Source: Cristatella mucedo
Lineage: Eukaryota > Bryozoa > Phylactolaemata > Cristatellidae
NCBI GenBank assembly: GCA_009760855.2
Contig: WPIO01000036.1
Coordinates: 642,501 to 706,500, forward strand
Length of the DNA: 64,000 nt
Direction of reading: 5' to 3'
The notes beneath the pieces were generated by a model that worked only from the letters and a program-made list of their open reading frames with translations, did no database searches and was not told the DNA's origin. The translations under genes and the position numbers were made by a program. Shown piece by piece: positions 21,813 through 54,743 of this stretch (position 1 is the stretch's first letter; every line of letters begins with the position of its first letter).

Positions 21813-22185
21813 GCGCAGCTGCGCTGCGATCGATGGCCGTCTACGACTCGGCGGCGGCGGCGGCTCGCCGCGTTGCAGGCGGCGATCGAGCGGCGATCGA
21901 GCTCGGTTAGCTATCGAAAGTGGCTGGCGCGGCTCGCCCGCCGTCGATTAAATGCAGGCGATTTCACTAGATTGCCTTGCGACGACTTTGCGAGGCAGCC
22001 TCGGCGCATGAGTAGCTCTGCGTAACTCCGAGCGCCGCATCTTCCGAGGTTCGGTGGAAAGCTGCCGCGCAGTTCACGGGATTGCGGCCACGGGATTCGC
22101 GGCAAATGCCGGTAAAATCTATCTGGAGCGTCGCTGCTCTGAGGACGGAGCGCCCGTTTCAAGCGTCGCCTAGTGAATAAGGCTG

Positions 22186-22320
22186 GCTGATTTTAACAGC
22201 CTCATATGTATAGCGCCAGAGGAGCCTTTCCGGCTCTCGCCACCGCTTGCAGTGAGCAATAAAGGGTCGCCCACAGTAGGACTCGAACCCACGGCCAGGA
22301 TCTTAAAGAGTGGGCATCGT
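22186..22320 (-). repeat. SINE-1 copy, diverged
   Basis: Antisense SINE-1: GATTTTAACAGCCTCATATG, then GCGCCAGAGGAGCC, CACCGCTTGCAGTGAGCAAT and the box B complement GGACTCGAACCCACG. The palindromic arm is lost. Confidence 0.75.
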
Positions 22321-24025
22321 ACCGGATCGGACACTGTAGAGCGATTCCACCGCTGCGGCCTCAGCTTCAGCCCTAGATTGAGCATGGGTCTGCAGGATCC
22401 CTGCGACGATCGGTTTCGTCTGTCGCCGCGGGCTCTCAGCGACGCGTCTACGAGCGCTTTCTAATCGACTTCCGCGCCAGCTAAGCGGTGGGTGCGCGAG
22501 GTTGCTGCGGGCGAGCGAGCCGCGTGGGCCTTGCATGCTCGCTATTCGTTGCTCGAGCGCCCGCCGCCCTGCAGATTAACCTCGGCTGAGCGTCTCTGAG
22601 AGCGAGTGGCGGCGGCTGCGCTGTCGGCGGAACGGTCGGCGTCGTCGCCGCCGCATCCTGACGCGATCGTCGCTGCCGATCGAAACTTGGCTGCGCATCG
22701 GAAGCTAATTAGCCTTTAGCGCTCGATAAGTCGATCCTCCTCCTCCTCGCGTGCGTCCGTTGGTCTTCGGAAAGTGCACGCTGCCGCAGGCTGAGCTAAA
22801 GCAGCGGATCCTGGATTAAACCCGAGATGGGATGGGGTGGGGCAGGGGGGATGGACGGAGCGGCGAAGTTGCATTAGCCGGCGCGGCGGCGAACTCGCTC
22901 CAGCTCGGCGGACGGACGGACGGATGGACGTGCCTAGTCTTAGCTAGCCGAAGCAGTGACGACGGATGACGTCGTCGTCGAGAGAGCGCCGCCAGCGCGC
23001 CGCAGGCAATAGTCGGTGAATTGGAGCGAAGGCGGCATTCTCGAGCTTCACTGCACTTCCTGCGCCGCCCCCGCCGCAGCCGATCGCGGAGCTGCGCGCT
23101 CGAGAGGGGGGAGGAGGGGCTGGGCGCCTTCGCCGTCGCCAAGAAGCCAGTGCAGCGCAGCGCCGTTGCGAAAGCAGCTTCGCTGCGCCAGTTGTTGACT
23201 CGTCTCGCGCTGCCCGGCCGCTCGTCACACACTTTCACGCCGAGGCGAAGCGCTCGCTCGCCCGCCCGCTGGCTACCGCCGGCGCGCGCAATCGCCGCCT
23301 TTCCGTTCAGAAAATGTTCTTCCCATCCGGGCGCAGTTCCGGGCGATGCTGGAGTGCTTTCGCTCTGCCTAACGCGCGGCGGTCGCATTCTGCGACGTCC
23401 GCCATCCGCGCGTTCGAGCCTGGGAAAGCGCCGCGTAGAGCGAGCAGCGAAATGCACAATGCCCGACCGCGAATCGATCGCCGCCGCAGCCGCAGCCGCC
23501 GCCGCCGACTACAAATATTGACGGCTAAATAGGAAAGCTGCAGCTAGACACAATGAGCTAGACGCGTCGCGAGACTCGTTTGAATTTCCGCAAGACGGTC
23601 CAGCCGCCGCCGCGGCGACGGCGGCAACTGCGACGGCGGTAACTGCGACGCGGCGATGGCGGCGAGGCTATGCCTAACCGCTATTGCCTAGCCATAGACC
23701 CGCAAGTAGCAGCCAGAACGTCAGCGGCAGCGGCGGCAGCATGGCGACAACTGAGCAGCAGTGGTAGCATAGCGGCAACTAAACAGCAGCGGTCAGCAGC
23801 AGCAGCAGTCACACTAAACACTAGTCACACCAAACAGCAGCAGCAGCAGTCACAGTGGCAACAACCAGGCAGCGGCGGAGGCGGCGTTCGCGGCGTTGCC
23901 CCGGAGGAGACCGGACCATTGAGCGCCATTCGGTCATTTGGATGGCACACTTGGCCGGCGCTTCGTCTCGGTACCAGCCACTGCAGCGACAAGCCGAATG
24001 CACTGCGGTCGCTAGCTTATAATAT

Positions 24026-24095
24026 ATAGTGTTAATATAATTCATTTAAATAGCGCCCCAAGAGAAGTCAAATCTCTATTCAGGTGCTTCACATG
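24026..24095 (-). mobile_element. LINE-C type 3' tip
   Basis: AATTCATTTAAATAGCGCCC, then CAAGAGAAGTCAAATCTC and TATTCAGGTGCTTCACATG. Confidence 0.55.
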
Positions 24096-24099
24096 TGCC

Positions 24100-24182
24100 T
24101 CTGGGCTCGAGACCACGACCTCAGCCAGACCTTGGTCCCCAGGCGAGCTCCTTAACCGCTGGACCAAACCAGCTCGGCTCCC
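24100..24182 (-). repeat. SINE-2 copy (tRNA-like)
   Basis: The - strand has a good box A (TGGTCCAGCGG) followed by TTAAGGAGCTCGCCTGGGGA and a degenerate box B (GGTCTCGAGCCC). Confidence 0.5.
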
Positions 24183-24354
24183 TATCGAGGCTGCGCGCCG
24201 GCCTCGTTCTCGCCGGCCCGTGCTCTGCGCGGAGCAGCGCCGGGGTGCCGAAGGCGCGCGCGAGCTAGCCGCCACGAGGGCGGGTCGTCTCCCCACGTCG
24301 TCGGTCAAACCGAAACTTCGAAACGACATCAGCCGCCGTACGGGCGCAGGCGCG

Positions 24355-24637
24355 CAACGACATCTACTCTCCAACTGCCGACTATGGCACATCTTTTTCA
24401 GCGGTCCTGAACTGCTACTTCTATGCTACTCACTACCTCAACTGCTCTCATGACTCTGCTATGCTTCCCACTTTCTCTTTGTTGCGTGAGACGAAGTCTT
24501 TTGGGTACCGAATGCGTACCGAAAGCCACTTAGGCTGTGAGTGCGCTATACAAAACTCTCCTGCGTAACACCCACATGGTCTTTATGACTTTGTGGAGTT
24601 ACTGACGGAGATACATACATACATACATACATACATG
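24355..24637 (+). mobile_element. LINE-B 3' end with ACAT repeat tail
   Basis: Begins at CGACATCTACTCTCCAACTG, runs through TGAACTGCTACTTCTATGC and the GAAGTCTTTTGGGTACCG stretch, and ends in GGAGATACATACATACATAC. The ATACATT tail has expanded into a tetranucleotide repeat. Confidence 0.88.
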
Positions 24638-25680
24638 CATACCCAGCATGGAGGTAGCGGCAAGGAGGGTGAAGCGTCGACGGTGGCACTTTACCGAGAG
24701 CGTTGGCTGGGAGATGGCGGTCGGGTCAAGGTCAGGAACGATGCGCCGCTTCCTGCCCCAGCGAGCGAGCGAGCGCGGGCCGCCGCCGTCTGAGAAGGAG
24801 GAGAAGGAGGAGCTTTCTCCGGATTGCGAGCCGAGTGCTAGAGGAGTAAACTTCGACAGTTCGTGGCGGCCTATGAGAAAGGAGGCTCGCCGCGACACTT
24901 GCGAAGCCTGCCTGGTCCAAGCTGCGCGCGCGGGCGAACGAAGAGTGGCTCCCCCTCTTCAGTAAGCTCTGCCGAGTCGAGCTTGGCACATTTTAGCGCG
25001 CTTTTGATATTTACTATCGATGGCGCAGGTTCCTGGACAGACGGGGGCTTATTTATAAACTATTTAAAGCAAATAGAAGCCCAGGTCAGGTGACGTGCCA
25101 GCAGAACAGCGACAGACGTGAAGCGACAGACGTATGCGCGCGCTCGACGAGATCCTGCCCGGCTGCGCTAGCTGAGCAGCGCGTAGGAGGCAACGAGGTT
25201 AGCCAAGCGACCCCTCCGCACGAAGCGCACGCGCGGCCTTGCGCAGGGTCCGCCACTCGGTTTGGAGCTAATTTTCGCTGGAGGTTCGGCTCCACTTGTA
25301 GCTTTTACTCGAGCAGGCGCGATCGCCGTTGCTCAAAAGCGTTTCTGCACCGTCTCTCGCCAGCGGGCACGAGGTGGGAGCGGGGCGGGACGGGGTGGAC
25401 GTGGCTGGCAAGTGAGCGACAGGCGATGGCCTCCGGCTAGTCTATTATTTCTGATAGAGGCGGTTGTTTCCCGAAATAGACCGTCGCTATTCTCCGACCG
25501 ACTGAGAATCGCTGCCCTCTTGGATCAATGACGGGCCGAAGGTTTCCAGAGCTCCGTCGGCGGACTAGTGGCTCGGAGCGATCTCTAGAGCGGCACGCAA
25601 GCGCGCGGCGATCGGAGAGGGGCGACGAGGCACGACGCGAGGCAATGCGAGCTGCGGCGCGAGTCTGACTGAGTCCAGCG

Positions 25681-25836
25681 CGTGAGGTGCTCGCTCTTCA
25701 CGACCAGGATCGCTGGGTTCGAGTCCTGCAGCGGGCGATCCAGTAATGGCGGCCCACTGCAAGCGGCGGCGGCAATAGCCGCTTAGGCTCTTCTACCGTT
25801 CTATAAACGAGGCTTGTAAGTCAGCTACTCTTGAAT
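25681..25836 (+). repeat. SINE-1 copy, older subfamily
   Basis: TCGCTCTTCACGACCAGGAT, then box B GGGTTCGAGTCCTGC, GCGGGCGATCC, CACTGCAAGCGGCGGCGG and GCTCTTCTACCGTTCTATAA. The palindromic arm is imperfect. Confidence 0.75.
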
Positions 25837-26302
25837 GCCACAGGGGGGCAGATAAGGTTAGATTTCGCGATCCCAGGGTCATACGCTCGAAGCCGGAATA
25901 CGGCTCCAGCGAGGCCTCGCGGCGGCTGCACTACCGTAGTACATGGCGCAGCGAAGCGACGAAGCCTCGAGGACGGACGAGCTGCAGCCGCGACCTGCAG
26001 CCGAGACCTGCGCCTGCGCCTGCGCGAGACACGCCGCTTTCCGGTGCCATGTTTTCCGCGCTTTGCTCTGGAAGGGTCCGCGGCGGCGTTCTAGTAGCAA
26101 AGATGCGACCGCATCGCCGCCGCTTGCGAGACGCCATTCCGTTGTTACCCGGAAGCGAGCGGAAAACCGCTCCAGCTTTGCCAGCCGCTCGAGGCGCTGA
26201 CGTATTCTCTTCGGCGAAGAACGCGTCCAGGGTGAGCTCGCCGTGGCACGCCACCGACGACGCGAGCGCACAGCACGCGCGCGTCCCTTCCGCTACGAGC
26301 AG

Positions 26303-47646
<21,344 letters not shown>

Positions 47647-48065
47647 GGTTTTCGCATTCTTTCTTTTTAGTAGGTAAGCGGCGCCCTAGCGGTGCCGCGG
47701 CTGCTGTCGCTAAGCGGCGTGGAATGGCCGTCTTGCGATTAAGACGAAGCCAGCGCGGACTGTCACTAGCCACGCACTCGGTAGCCACTTTTAGCCTAGG
47801 GGCAATAATAATAGCAATTACTCAAGTCCTATCGATCGATGGCTGGCCAGTTCGGCCGTTCTTGGGGAGGATCTGGCGCTGATTGGTCTGATGTTGCCCA
47901 GTCAACTGGCGGAGGCCACCGAGCCAGCTCATGAGCTGCATACCTCTGCCCGCGAGGCGTATCCGAGCACTCGTCGGCGAAATCGTCTTAGGCCTAAGAC
48001 GATTCGCTTCAATTGACCGCCGTCGCCATAGTTCCAAGCCGCTTCGCTGCTCACGTTGTGCGATA

Positions 48066-48435
<370 letters not shown>

Positions 48436-48747
48436 TGAAGAGGGCTAGGACTTACGGTCGAGCCGGCGGCAGCGGAGGCGGCTTCTGTAAAGCCGAGGAA
48501 GCCCCTAGCAGCGAGTCAAAAGATCACTGCAAAAGGTCGACGACGGTTAGCCGCCTGCCACCACCGGAAACGCGCTCATAGCACATGTACTACGTAGAGC
48601 TCTCTCGTTTCATGAGGACCGGTTTGCCGATGGGTGCGCTTCCTGCTGTCCTGCTAAGCTCCGCCGCCACAAAGCGAAGCTGCGAGAGAAAAAGTCGGCG
48701 GCGCCAAACGATGTGCATTACTTCCGGTGCTCTAGCTCGGTCGAAAT

Positions 48748-49390
48748 AATAATAATAATAATAACGATAATGCACTTGATAAAGCACCCTCAGAGAACTC
48801 AATCTCTTTCTAGGTGCTTTAAATTTGCTGCAAAGGGAAACGCGATTGAATGGTGAGTAATATCACGCTTGATAAACAACATGAATAACATGGTTAGGGA
48901 TGACATGCACAGGGTCAGCATGCAAATGTGGCTAGTGGCAGCATGCACAGTGTCAGCACGCATAAGCACATGATGGACGAATCACAGGGACACACTAAAT
49001 GCTGTCCTAAATAGGTGTGTTTTTAAGTCTTTTTTAAATGTGGTCAGGTCAGGGGATGTTCTGACGCAGGTCGGGAGGGATTTCCAGGCTTTGGGAGCAT
49101 ACGAACTAAATTCATGGTCTCCAAAGGATTTGAGGTTTGTACGCGGTATTTGTAGACTGTTGGATTCCGAAAAGCGGGTGCTACGATGCTTGGCCTGGTG
49201 GGGAGTAGATCTGAGAGATAGGCTGGAGCCAAAGAATGAAGTGACTTAAAAGTGAGCGACAGAACCTTGAAGTCGATCCGTTGCTTGACTGGTAGCCAGT
49301 GCAGGTCGGCGAGAAGTGGCGTGATGTGGCAACTGCGACGCTCACGACAGACAAGCCTAGCTCCGGACTTTTGCACCAGCTGTAATCGCC
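48748..49390 (-). mobile_element. LINE-A, 5'-truncated
   Basis: Antisense from the AAT tail and CACTTGATAAAGCACCCTC to the RT segment. The - strand reads LVQKSGARLVCRERRSCHIT, then LLADLHWLPVKQRIDFKVL and SPDLTT. Ends near 49390. Confidence 0.92.
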
Positions 49391-49461
49391 CAAAGGGACG
49401 AACTTCCGAGATGAACTTCCGGTACGAACCGCTCCAGCAGCGATAGGATTCCACCACGGGA

Positions 49462-49500
49462 TGCAGCCGCAGCCGCAGCCGCAGCCGCAGCCGCAGCCGC
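49462..49500. repeat. (CAGCCG)n hexanucleotide repeat
   Basis: About six CAGCCG units. Confidence 0.93.
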
Positions 49501-49589
49501 CCTCTGCGAAGAGTCGGTGGCGAAAAATGAGCGGCGGATCAATGGCGTCAAAGGCCTGCAGACTACATCTCACGCAAAAGAGAAGTGAG

Positions 49590-52460
49590 AAGCACGGCTG
49601 AGTCAGGAGAGCAGTTAAGGTAGTGAGTTGCATGGCAGTAGCAGCTCAGGACCGCTGAAAAGGATGAGTCATAGTCGGCAGAGCAGCAAGAGAGTAGCTG
49701 TCGCTGTGTAAGAGCTGTGGAAGTGATCTCCACAGCCTGGACCTGCAGAGCAAAAGCTTCGGTCTTTAAATGTCTTCAAGCGGAGGAACTGAACATCTAA
49801 TTTATTCACCGCAGAGGACCTGAGGACACGAGGAGGCTGTTACTGGTGCAGCAATTCAGCTAGGTATCAAGGACCCATGCCGTGGTGGGCTTTGTGAGTG
49901 ACCGTAAGAAGTTTGCACTGTATCCGTTTATCAACCGGCAACCACTGAAGCTCTTTCAGCGTAGGCGAAACACGGTCGAACCAAAGGAATTTGTAAACTA
50001 GCCTTGCAGTCATATTCAGCGCCTGCTGCCGTGGCGTAGCGGCATTTATCGGTAACCAAGCCTAAAGAAAAGTACAGTAATCTAGCCGAGAAGGAAATAC
50101 GGACCAAGTTACACTGTCTTGCAAGAAATCGTTGGTGACACCTCCTAATATTTGATAGAGATCGGACGTGATGACCAGCTATGGAAGTAGTCTTCCTAAC
50201 GAAGCTTTAAAATTTTAGGCAGCTGTCGAAGGCAACACCTAGATGCCCAGCTCGCGGCAATGGTCGCGAAACAGAACCACGTATTAGAAAACCGAAGCCT
50301 TCTAGCCCAGCCACACGCTTGGGGTGTCCTATGATTAGCCCTTTCGTTTTATCACCGTTTAGTTTAAGGAAAGTTGCCGACATCCAGAGTCGAACGTCAG
50401 CAATACAAGCATTCAGTTGCTGCAGCAGATTCCGACGGTTTACATGACAAATACAGCTGAGTGTTGTCACTGTGAAAGTGATAGCCTAGTCCATGGACCA
50501 GAGTAACTTTTCCGAGACGTCGAGCATATATGGAAAACAGCAATGGATCAAGGCTGGAACCCTGTGGGGCTCAACAGGTGACTGGTCTAGTGGATAAACA
50601 CCTGACCCTCACACGACACGAATTGAGCACGATCGGACAAGTATGACTTAAAACTACACCAGTGCCTCATCTGCCAGACAAATCGCTGTTCTCGCATAAT
50701 TGTTCGAGAAGGTTATGGCGATCAGTAGTGTCGAAGGCAGCTGATAGATCTAGCAGGGATATTCCCGTCATCGTTGCTGCATGGCATGTCATTGGTTTCA
50801 TGGAGGTAAGCAGTTTCAGTGGAGTGCTCAGCTTGCATCCCAGTTCAATTTTTTCTAAAATTCCATTCTTTTTAATGTAAGCTTCTAGCTGCTTAGCAAC
50901 AATTTTTTAAAGAATCCTCGGTAAAAAAGGAGGTAAACTAGGCGATACTTTATAAGAACTTCTATATCTACTAGAGAATATTTAAGTCTCGGTCTATCGA
51001 TTGCCGACGTAAAAGACTTGGGTACTTTTTTTTTTCTCCAAAAAACCATTAAAAATATCTCTGCTATGGCAGGGCCAAGCTGGTCTGCCAGTGAAGACCA
51101 CAGAGATGATGGTATAAGGTCTCGAGAAGACGAGCTGTTTTCACTGGACCTTAGTAAGATAGCAAGGTGGCAGGCAAAAACTTCAAAAAAAATCTCGTAA
51201 GGAGAGTCTCGGATTGCGATTCAGTAATTGCGTTAGTCGGAAATGCTTTATGGAGGCACGAATAAGCACAACTCTTTCAGTGACGAAGTCTGAAAAATTT
51301 TAAGCCGTGCAACTAATATCTGGGTAGTGAGACCTCTAGGAATTTGCCACTCATGTATTACAACCGTATTATAAATCTCTGTTGGGTCTGACTGGCAGGA
51401 TTTCAGCCAAGTAAAACATAAAGCCCCAGCTTTAAAATTTTTAAACTTTAAATATAACATCTTTACAATGTAATTAAAACTTTAAATTTTAAAATCTTTA
51501 AAATCTTTAAAATTTAATCATTAACATCTTTAAAATTTAATTTAAAATGACGCCCCCGCTTTCCTAAGCTTTCGGGGTGATATAATCGAAGGAAGTCTTT
51601 AAAACTTAATAGATCTTCATCAGAACCAGACCTCTTAAAGCGGCTTCACATCATTAGTGAGTGTTCCATGTCAGTTGCTCTGGCAGTAGACTGACAAGAC
51701 CTGTCTCAGGTACAGATTAAACAAATTTTCCGCATGGATACTGTTGAATGTGCATGGTTAGACAAACTAGACGTTACTCTGTACGTACAATGGAACAGAA
51801 TCAGTAAGCGCGTCTGAGCTACGATCCGATCCGATCCGGGTCGTCAGGCACACGACAAGGTCAGCGGGGAGGAAATTCTTTGAGATATTGTGAGATCCAG
51901 TTCATGGCCACGGGCGTGAGTGGTGCGATTAACGTGTTAGAGCAAACCAAAGTTTTCCACACAGTCGAGAGACGAACGGACCAGGATTGTGAATGCGAAT
52001 GTTGAAGTCTCCTCCAACCAGCGAAGGCCTGTCGCACACAAATATTTCAGTGATGAATTACAAATAATCCTCGATAAATAAATTTAGAAAGCCAGAAGAA
52101 GGTCGGAATATCAGATCAATGAGAGGCATTGTCTTTCATGAGGACCTAATTGCAACTGATCCAAACGATGGCCCATGCAAAAAACCGCATGTCTTTTATA
52201 GTCAAATAATTTACGAACAACAACAGCAACCCAGCCGTTAACCTTGTCGGGTTGCATGCATTGAAGGAATGGGAACATGGGTCAGTTGGTGTCACATGTA
52301 CAGCTACCGGAGCGAAGCGTCATCTACGTTTCGGTCAACAGAAAGGCATCTTGCTTCTCCAGAAAATCCCGATCGCGGATAACTGTTCCCTTGGTTTTTA
52401 GTGAGAGGACATTTAGAGGACGGAATGCAAGAGGCTTCATAATAACTAAGCAAGGTCAAT
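49590..52460 (-). mobile_element. LINE-B, nearly full-length ORF2 fossil
   Basis: Reading the - strand from 52.46 kb down: LIFRPSSGFLNLFIEDYL, then SLVGGDFNIRIHN (endonuclease GDFN at 52001-52012), RT motif A LLDLSAAFDTTDRHNLLE near 50716-50757, FLKLNGDKTKGLIIGHP near 50330 and the 3' UTR near 49.6-49.8 kb. Many stops. It lies 3' of VGLUT in the opposite orientation. Confidence 0.8.
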
Positions 52461-52765
52461 CAAGTGGCTTGCATTCTAGTTGGCATGTAGCCGGCCCAGC
52501 AGGCATTGCCCGTTCGATTTTATATTGGAGCTTATTAACTGGCGCCGTTCGACTTTTCACTGCATGCCGAGGTACGGCAAGTGAGCTAATACCACAGCGA
52601 ATGCTAATTAGCGTTTTAGTCTTATGGGTCGTAGTTTTAATAGCCCATCTGTACATAGGGCGAATGCAGGATGCAAGGATTACTTTGACCCGTCGAAGAA
52701 GAATCTTGTCGTGGGTTCAAGTAATTTTTCAGGCAATCCTTTATCGCCCGTCGCAAGAAAGAATG

Positions 52766-53501
52766 GTGTGCAAACCGAGTGTGATTCACAAATTGGAAAG
52801 GCTGAGGCTCAAAATTGGCTCTGGCAGCATATCTCCAGTTGAATCAGCTCGAAATCTATGTGTCATTTTCTCGACTTCTGCAACTCACTGCTCGCTGGCC
52901 TACCAGCATGTGCGATCAGGCGATTGCAGCTGGTACAAAACTCCGCAGCTAGGCTAGTCTATCGTGAGCGTCGCAGTTGCCACATTACTCCACTTCTCGC
53001 TGACCTGCACTAGCTACCAGTCAAGCAGCGAATTGACTTCAAGGTTTTGTCGCTCACTTTTAGGTCCCCTCATTCTTTGGCTCCAGCCTATCTCTCAGGT
53101 ATACTCCCCAATCAGGCCAAGCATCGTACCACTCGATTTTCGGAATCCAACAGTCTAGAAATACCTCGTACAAACCTTAAATCCTTTGGAGACCGTGCAT
53201 TTAGTTCGTATGCTCCCAAAGCCTGGAAATCCCTCCCGACTTCCGTCAGAACATCCCCTGACCTGACCACATTTAAAAAGGACTTAAAAACACACCTATT
53301 TAGGACAGCATTTAGTGTGTCCCTGTGATTCGTCCTTCATGTGCTTATGCGTGCTGACATTGTGCATGCTGCCACTAACCACATTTGCATGCTGACCCTG
53401 TGCATGTCACCCCTAACCTTATTATTCATTTTGTTTGTTTATCAAGCATGATTTTACTCACCATTCAATTGCATTTTCCTTTGCAGCAAATGTAAAGCGC
53501 C

Positions 53502-53540
<39 letters not shown>

Positions 53541-53593
53541 AGTTCTCTGAGGGCGCTTTATCAAGTGCATTATTATTATTATTATTATTATTA
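52766..53593 (+). mobile_element. LINE-A with internal deletion and AG expansion
   Basis: CCGAGTGTGATTCACAAATT start. A jump from ESARNLCVIF directly to STSATHCSLAY removes about 150 bases of the usual sequence. Then SLTFRSPHSLAPAYLSGILP to TFKKDLKTHLFRTAFSVSL, 3' UTR and ATT tail. The stem-loop arm contains (AG)n at 53503-53537. Confidence 0.92.
53503..53537. repeat. (AG)n grown inside the LINE-A 3' stem-loop
   Basis: Other LINE-A copies have CTAGAAAGAGATTAAG at this point. Here the AGAAAGAGA has become about 17 AG units between CGCCT and ATTAAG. Confidence 0.93.
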
Positions 53594-54641
53594 ATGGTGG
53601 TCGCTCAGCAGTTCTGCCGTCGCACAATATAAGATGGTTGAACCGGCTGACTCGCGCACGTTAGTTTTTCTTCCGATTGTGCATCAAATGCCGCTAAGGC
53701 TTCAAGTAAGCCACTCCGAGAAAATGACCAGCCGAGCACTCGCTTAGTGTGTGAGGTTTTCTTACCCGAGTAACAAACGGTGAATATGGCCCAGTACTTC
53801 GTTCGGTGGCCTTAGCGGGTGCACTCTGCTAGCGCCTGCTCAATTTTATTGGTTTAGCGAGAAAGCGACTAAACGGGTCCGTAGTTTTCAGTGAGTCAGT
53901 GAGTCAGAGGCTGAAGCACCTTCGCGGTAAAGAAAGAGCTGGCAAATTATGGCTAGCCAAATGTTATCCTAGAGCGAGTGAAAGAAAAAGCGCTGCCTGC
54001 AAAATGAGTAGTCAAGAAATGTCTGCTGTCGGAAAGGGGCCGTCGATGTAGAGAGCCATGCCGCAATTGCTTAGGCGATGCGCATTCATCTAGCAGGCTT
54101 ACGCGTGTGTGCTTCACTGGAAGACAGGTGCCAACTGTTTCTTTTTTTGATGGAGCTAAAACGTGGGTGGTGCACCTGTCTGATGATGGAGGCGACCGCG
54201 TCTTCAGAGAGTCTAAACGGGAAATTTTGCTGATGAGTGTGATTTGAATCTTCTCTCCAATTGTGGAATGTAATAATTTTTCAGACTTTCTTAAAGTGCT
54301 TGACTGAATTAGGCGAATTGTAAAGTCGCACTATAGTACGTTTCATTCTTCTTCTATGGCCAATCAGCACGCGATGTTAAGATTTAGATGCAATAAAATT
54401 GGAGCACCTACATTTAGCTTTTATACATCCCCAATTCCAAAGGCTTTATCGGCTGTCGGTGACACTTTTATTGTACGAAGACCGCAACCATGTGCTCGTT
54501 GCGACTACTAGCAAGGAGTTCTGTTGCTGTTTAAAGAACTTAACAGTCAGGACTGTGAGTTCAAGAGAGAATGATAGGCTAAGAGTGACAGAGCCTCTGC
54601 TGATCTCGCAAAAGCATACCAGCTGCATATCCCGCACTTAC

Positions 54642-54743
54642 CTGAAGGTGCCATAAAATCACATTTATATCACCCTGCAGGCCTGCAGGGCTGAACATAG
54701 GAGAAGGACCACCAGTTGTCAGCGATAGAAGAACTTTCTTGCC
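54642..54743 (-). CDS. NQO-like quinone reductase exon 3
   Basis: 34 codons, phase 0 to 0. The - strand acceptor CTTCCACGCAG precedes GGC; donor CTTCAG/GTAAGT. Reads [20 protein letters not shown], then [14 protein letters not shown], matching the G(K)LALLSVTTGG...WPLQ segment of NQO2, with the TTGG active-site loop. The next exon (HG.L.FCG in the family) was not found. Confidence 0.85.

Larger units (their letters stand above)
21500..23950. other. GC-rich block upstream of VGLUT, no gene recognised
   Basis: CpG-rich DNA with overlapping Arg/Ala/Ser frames on both strands, GGAC and CAG-like short repeats (22908-22925, 23700-23850), a perfect hairpin and a 13-bp tandem repeat. It lies 2-5 kb 5' of the first VGLUT exon I can identify, so it could include a promoter or 5' exons. 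Nothing in the sequence proves that. Confidence 0.4.

Noticed and set aside
53960-54320. About 95-codon open frame on the - strand, considered as NQO terminal exon or transposase piece
   Set aside because: No NQO C-terminal motif and no convincing transposase motif; treated as chance.
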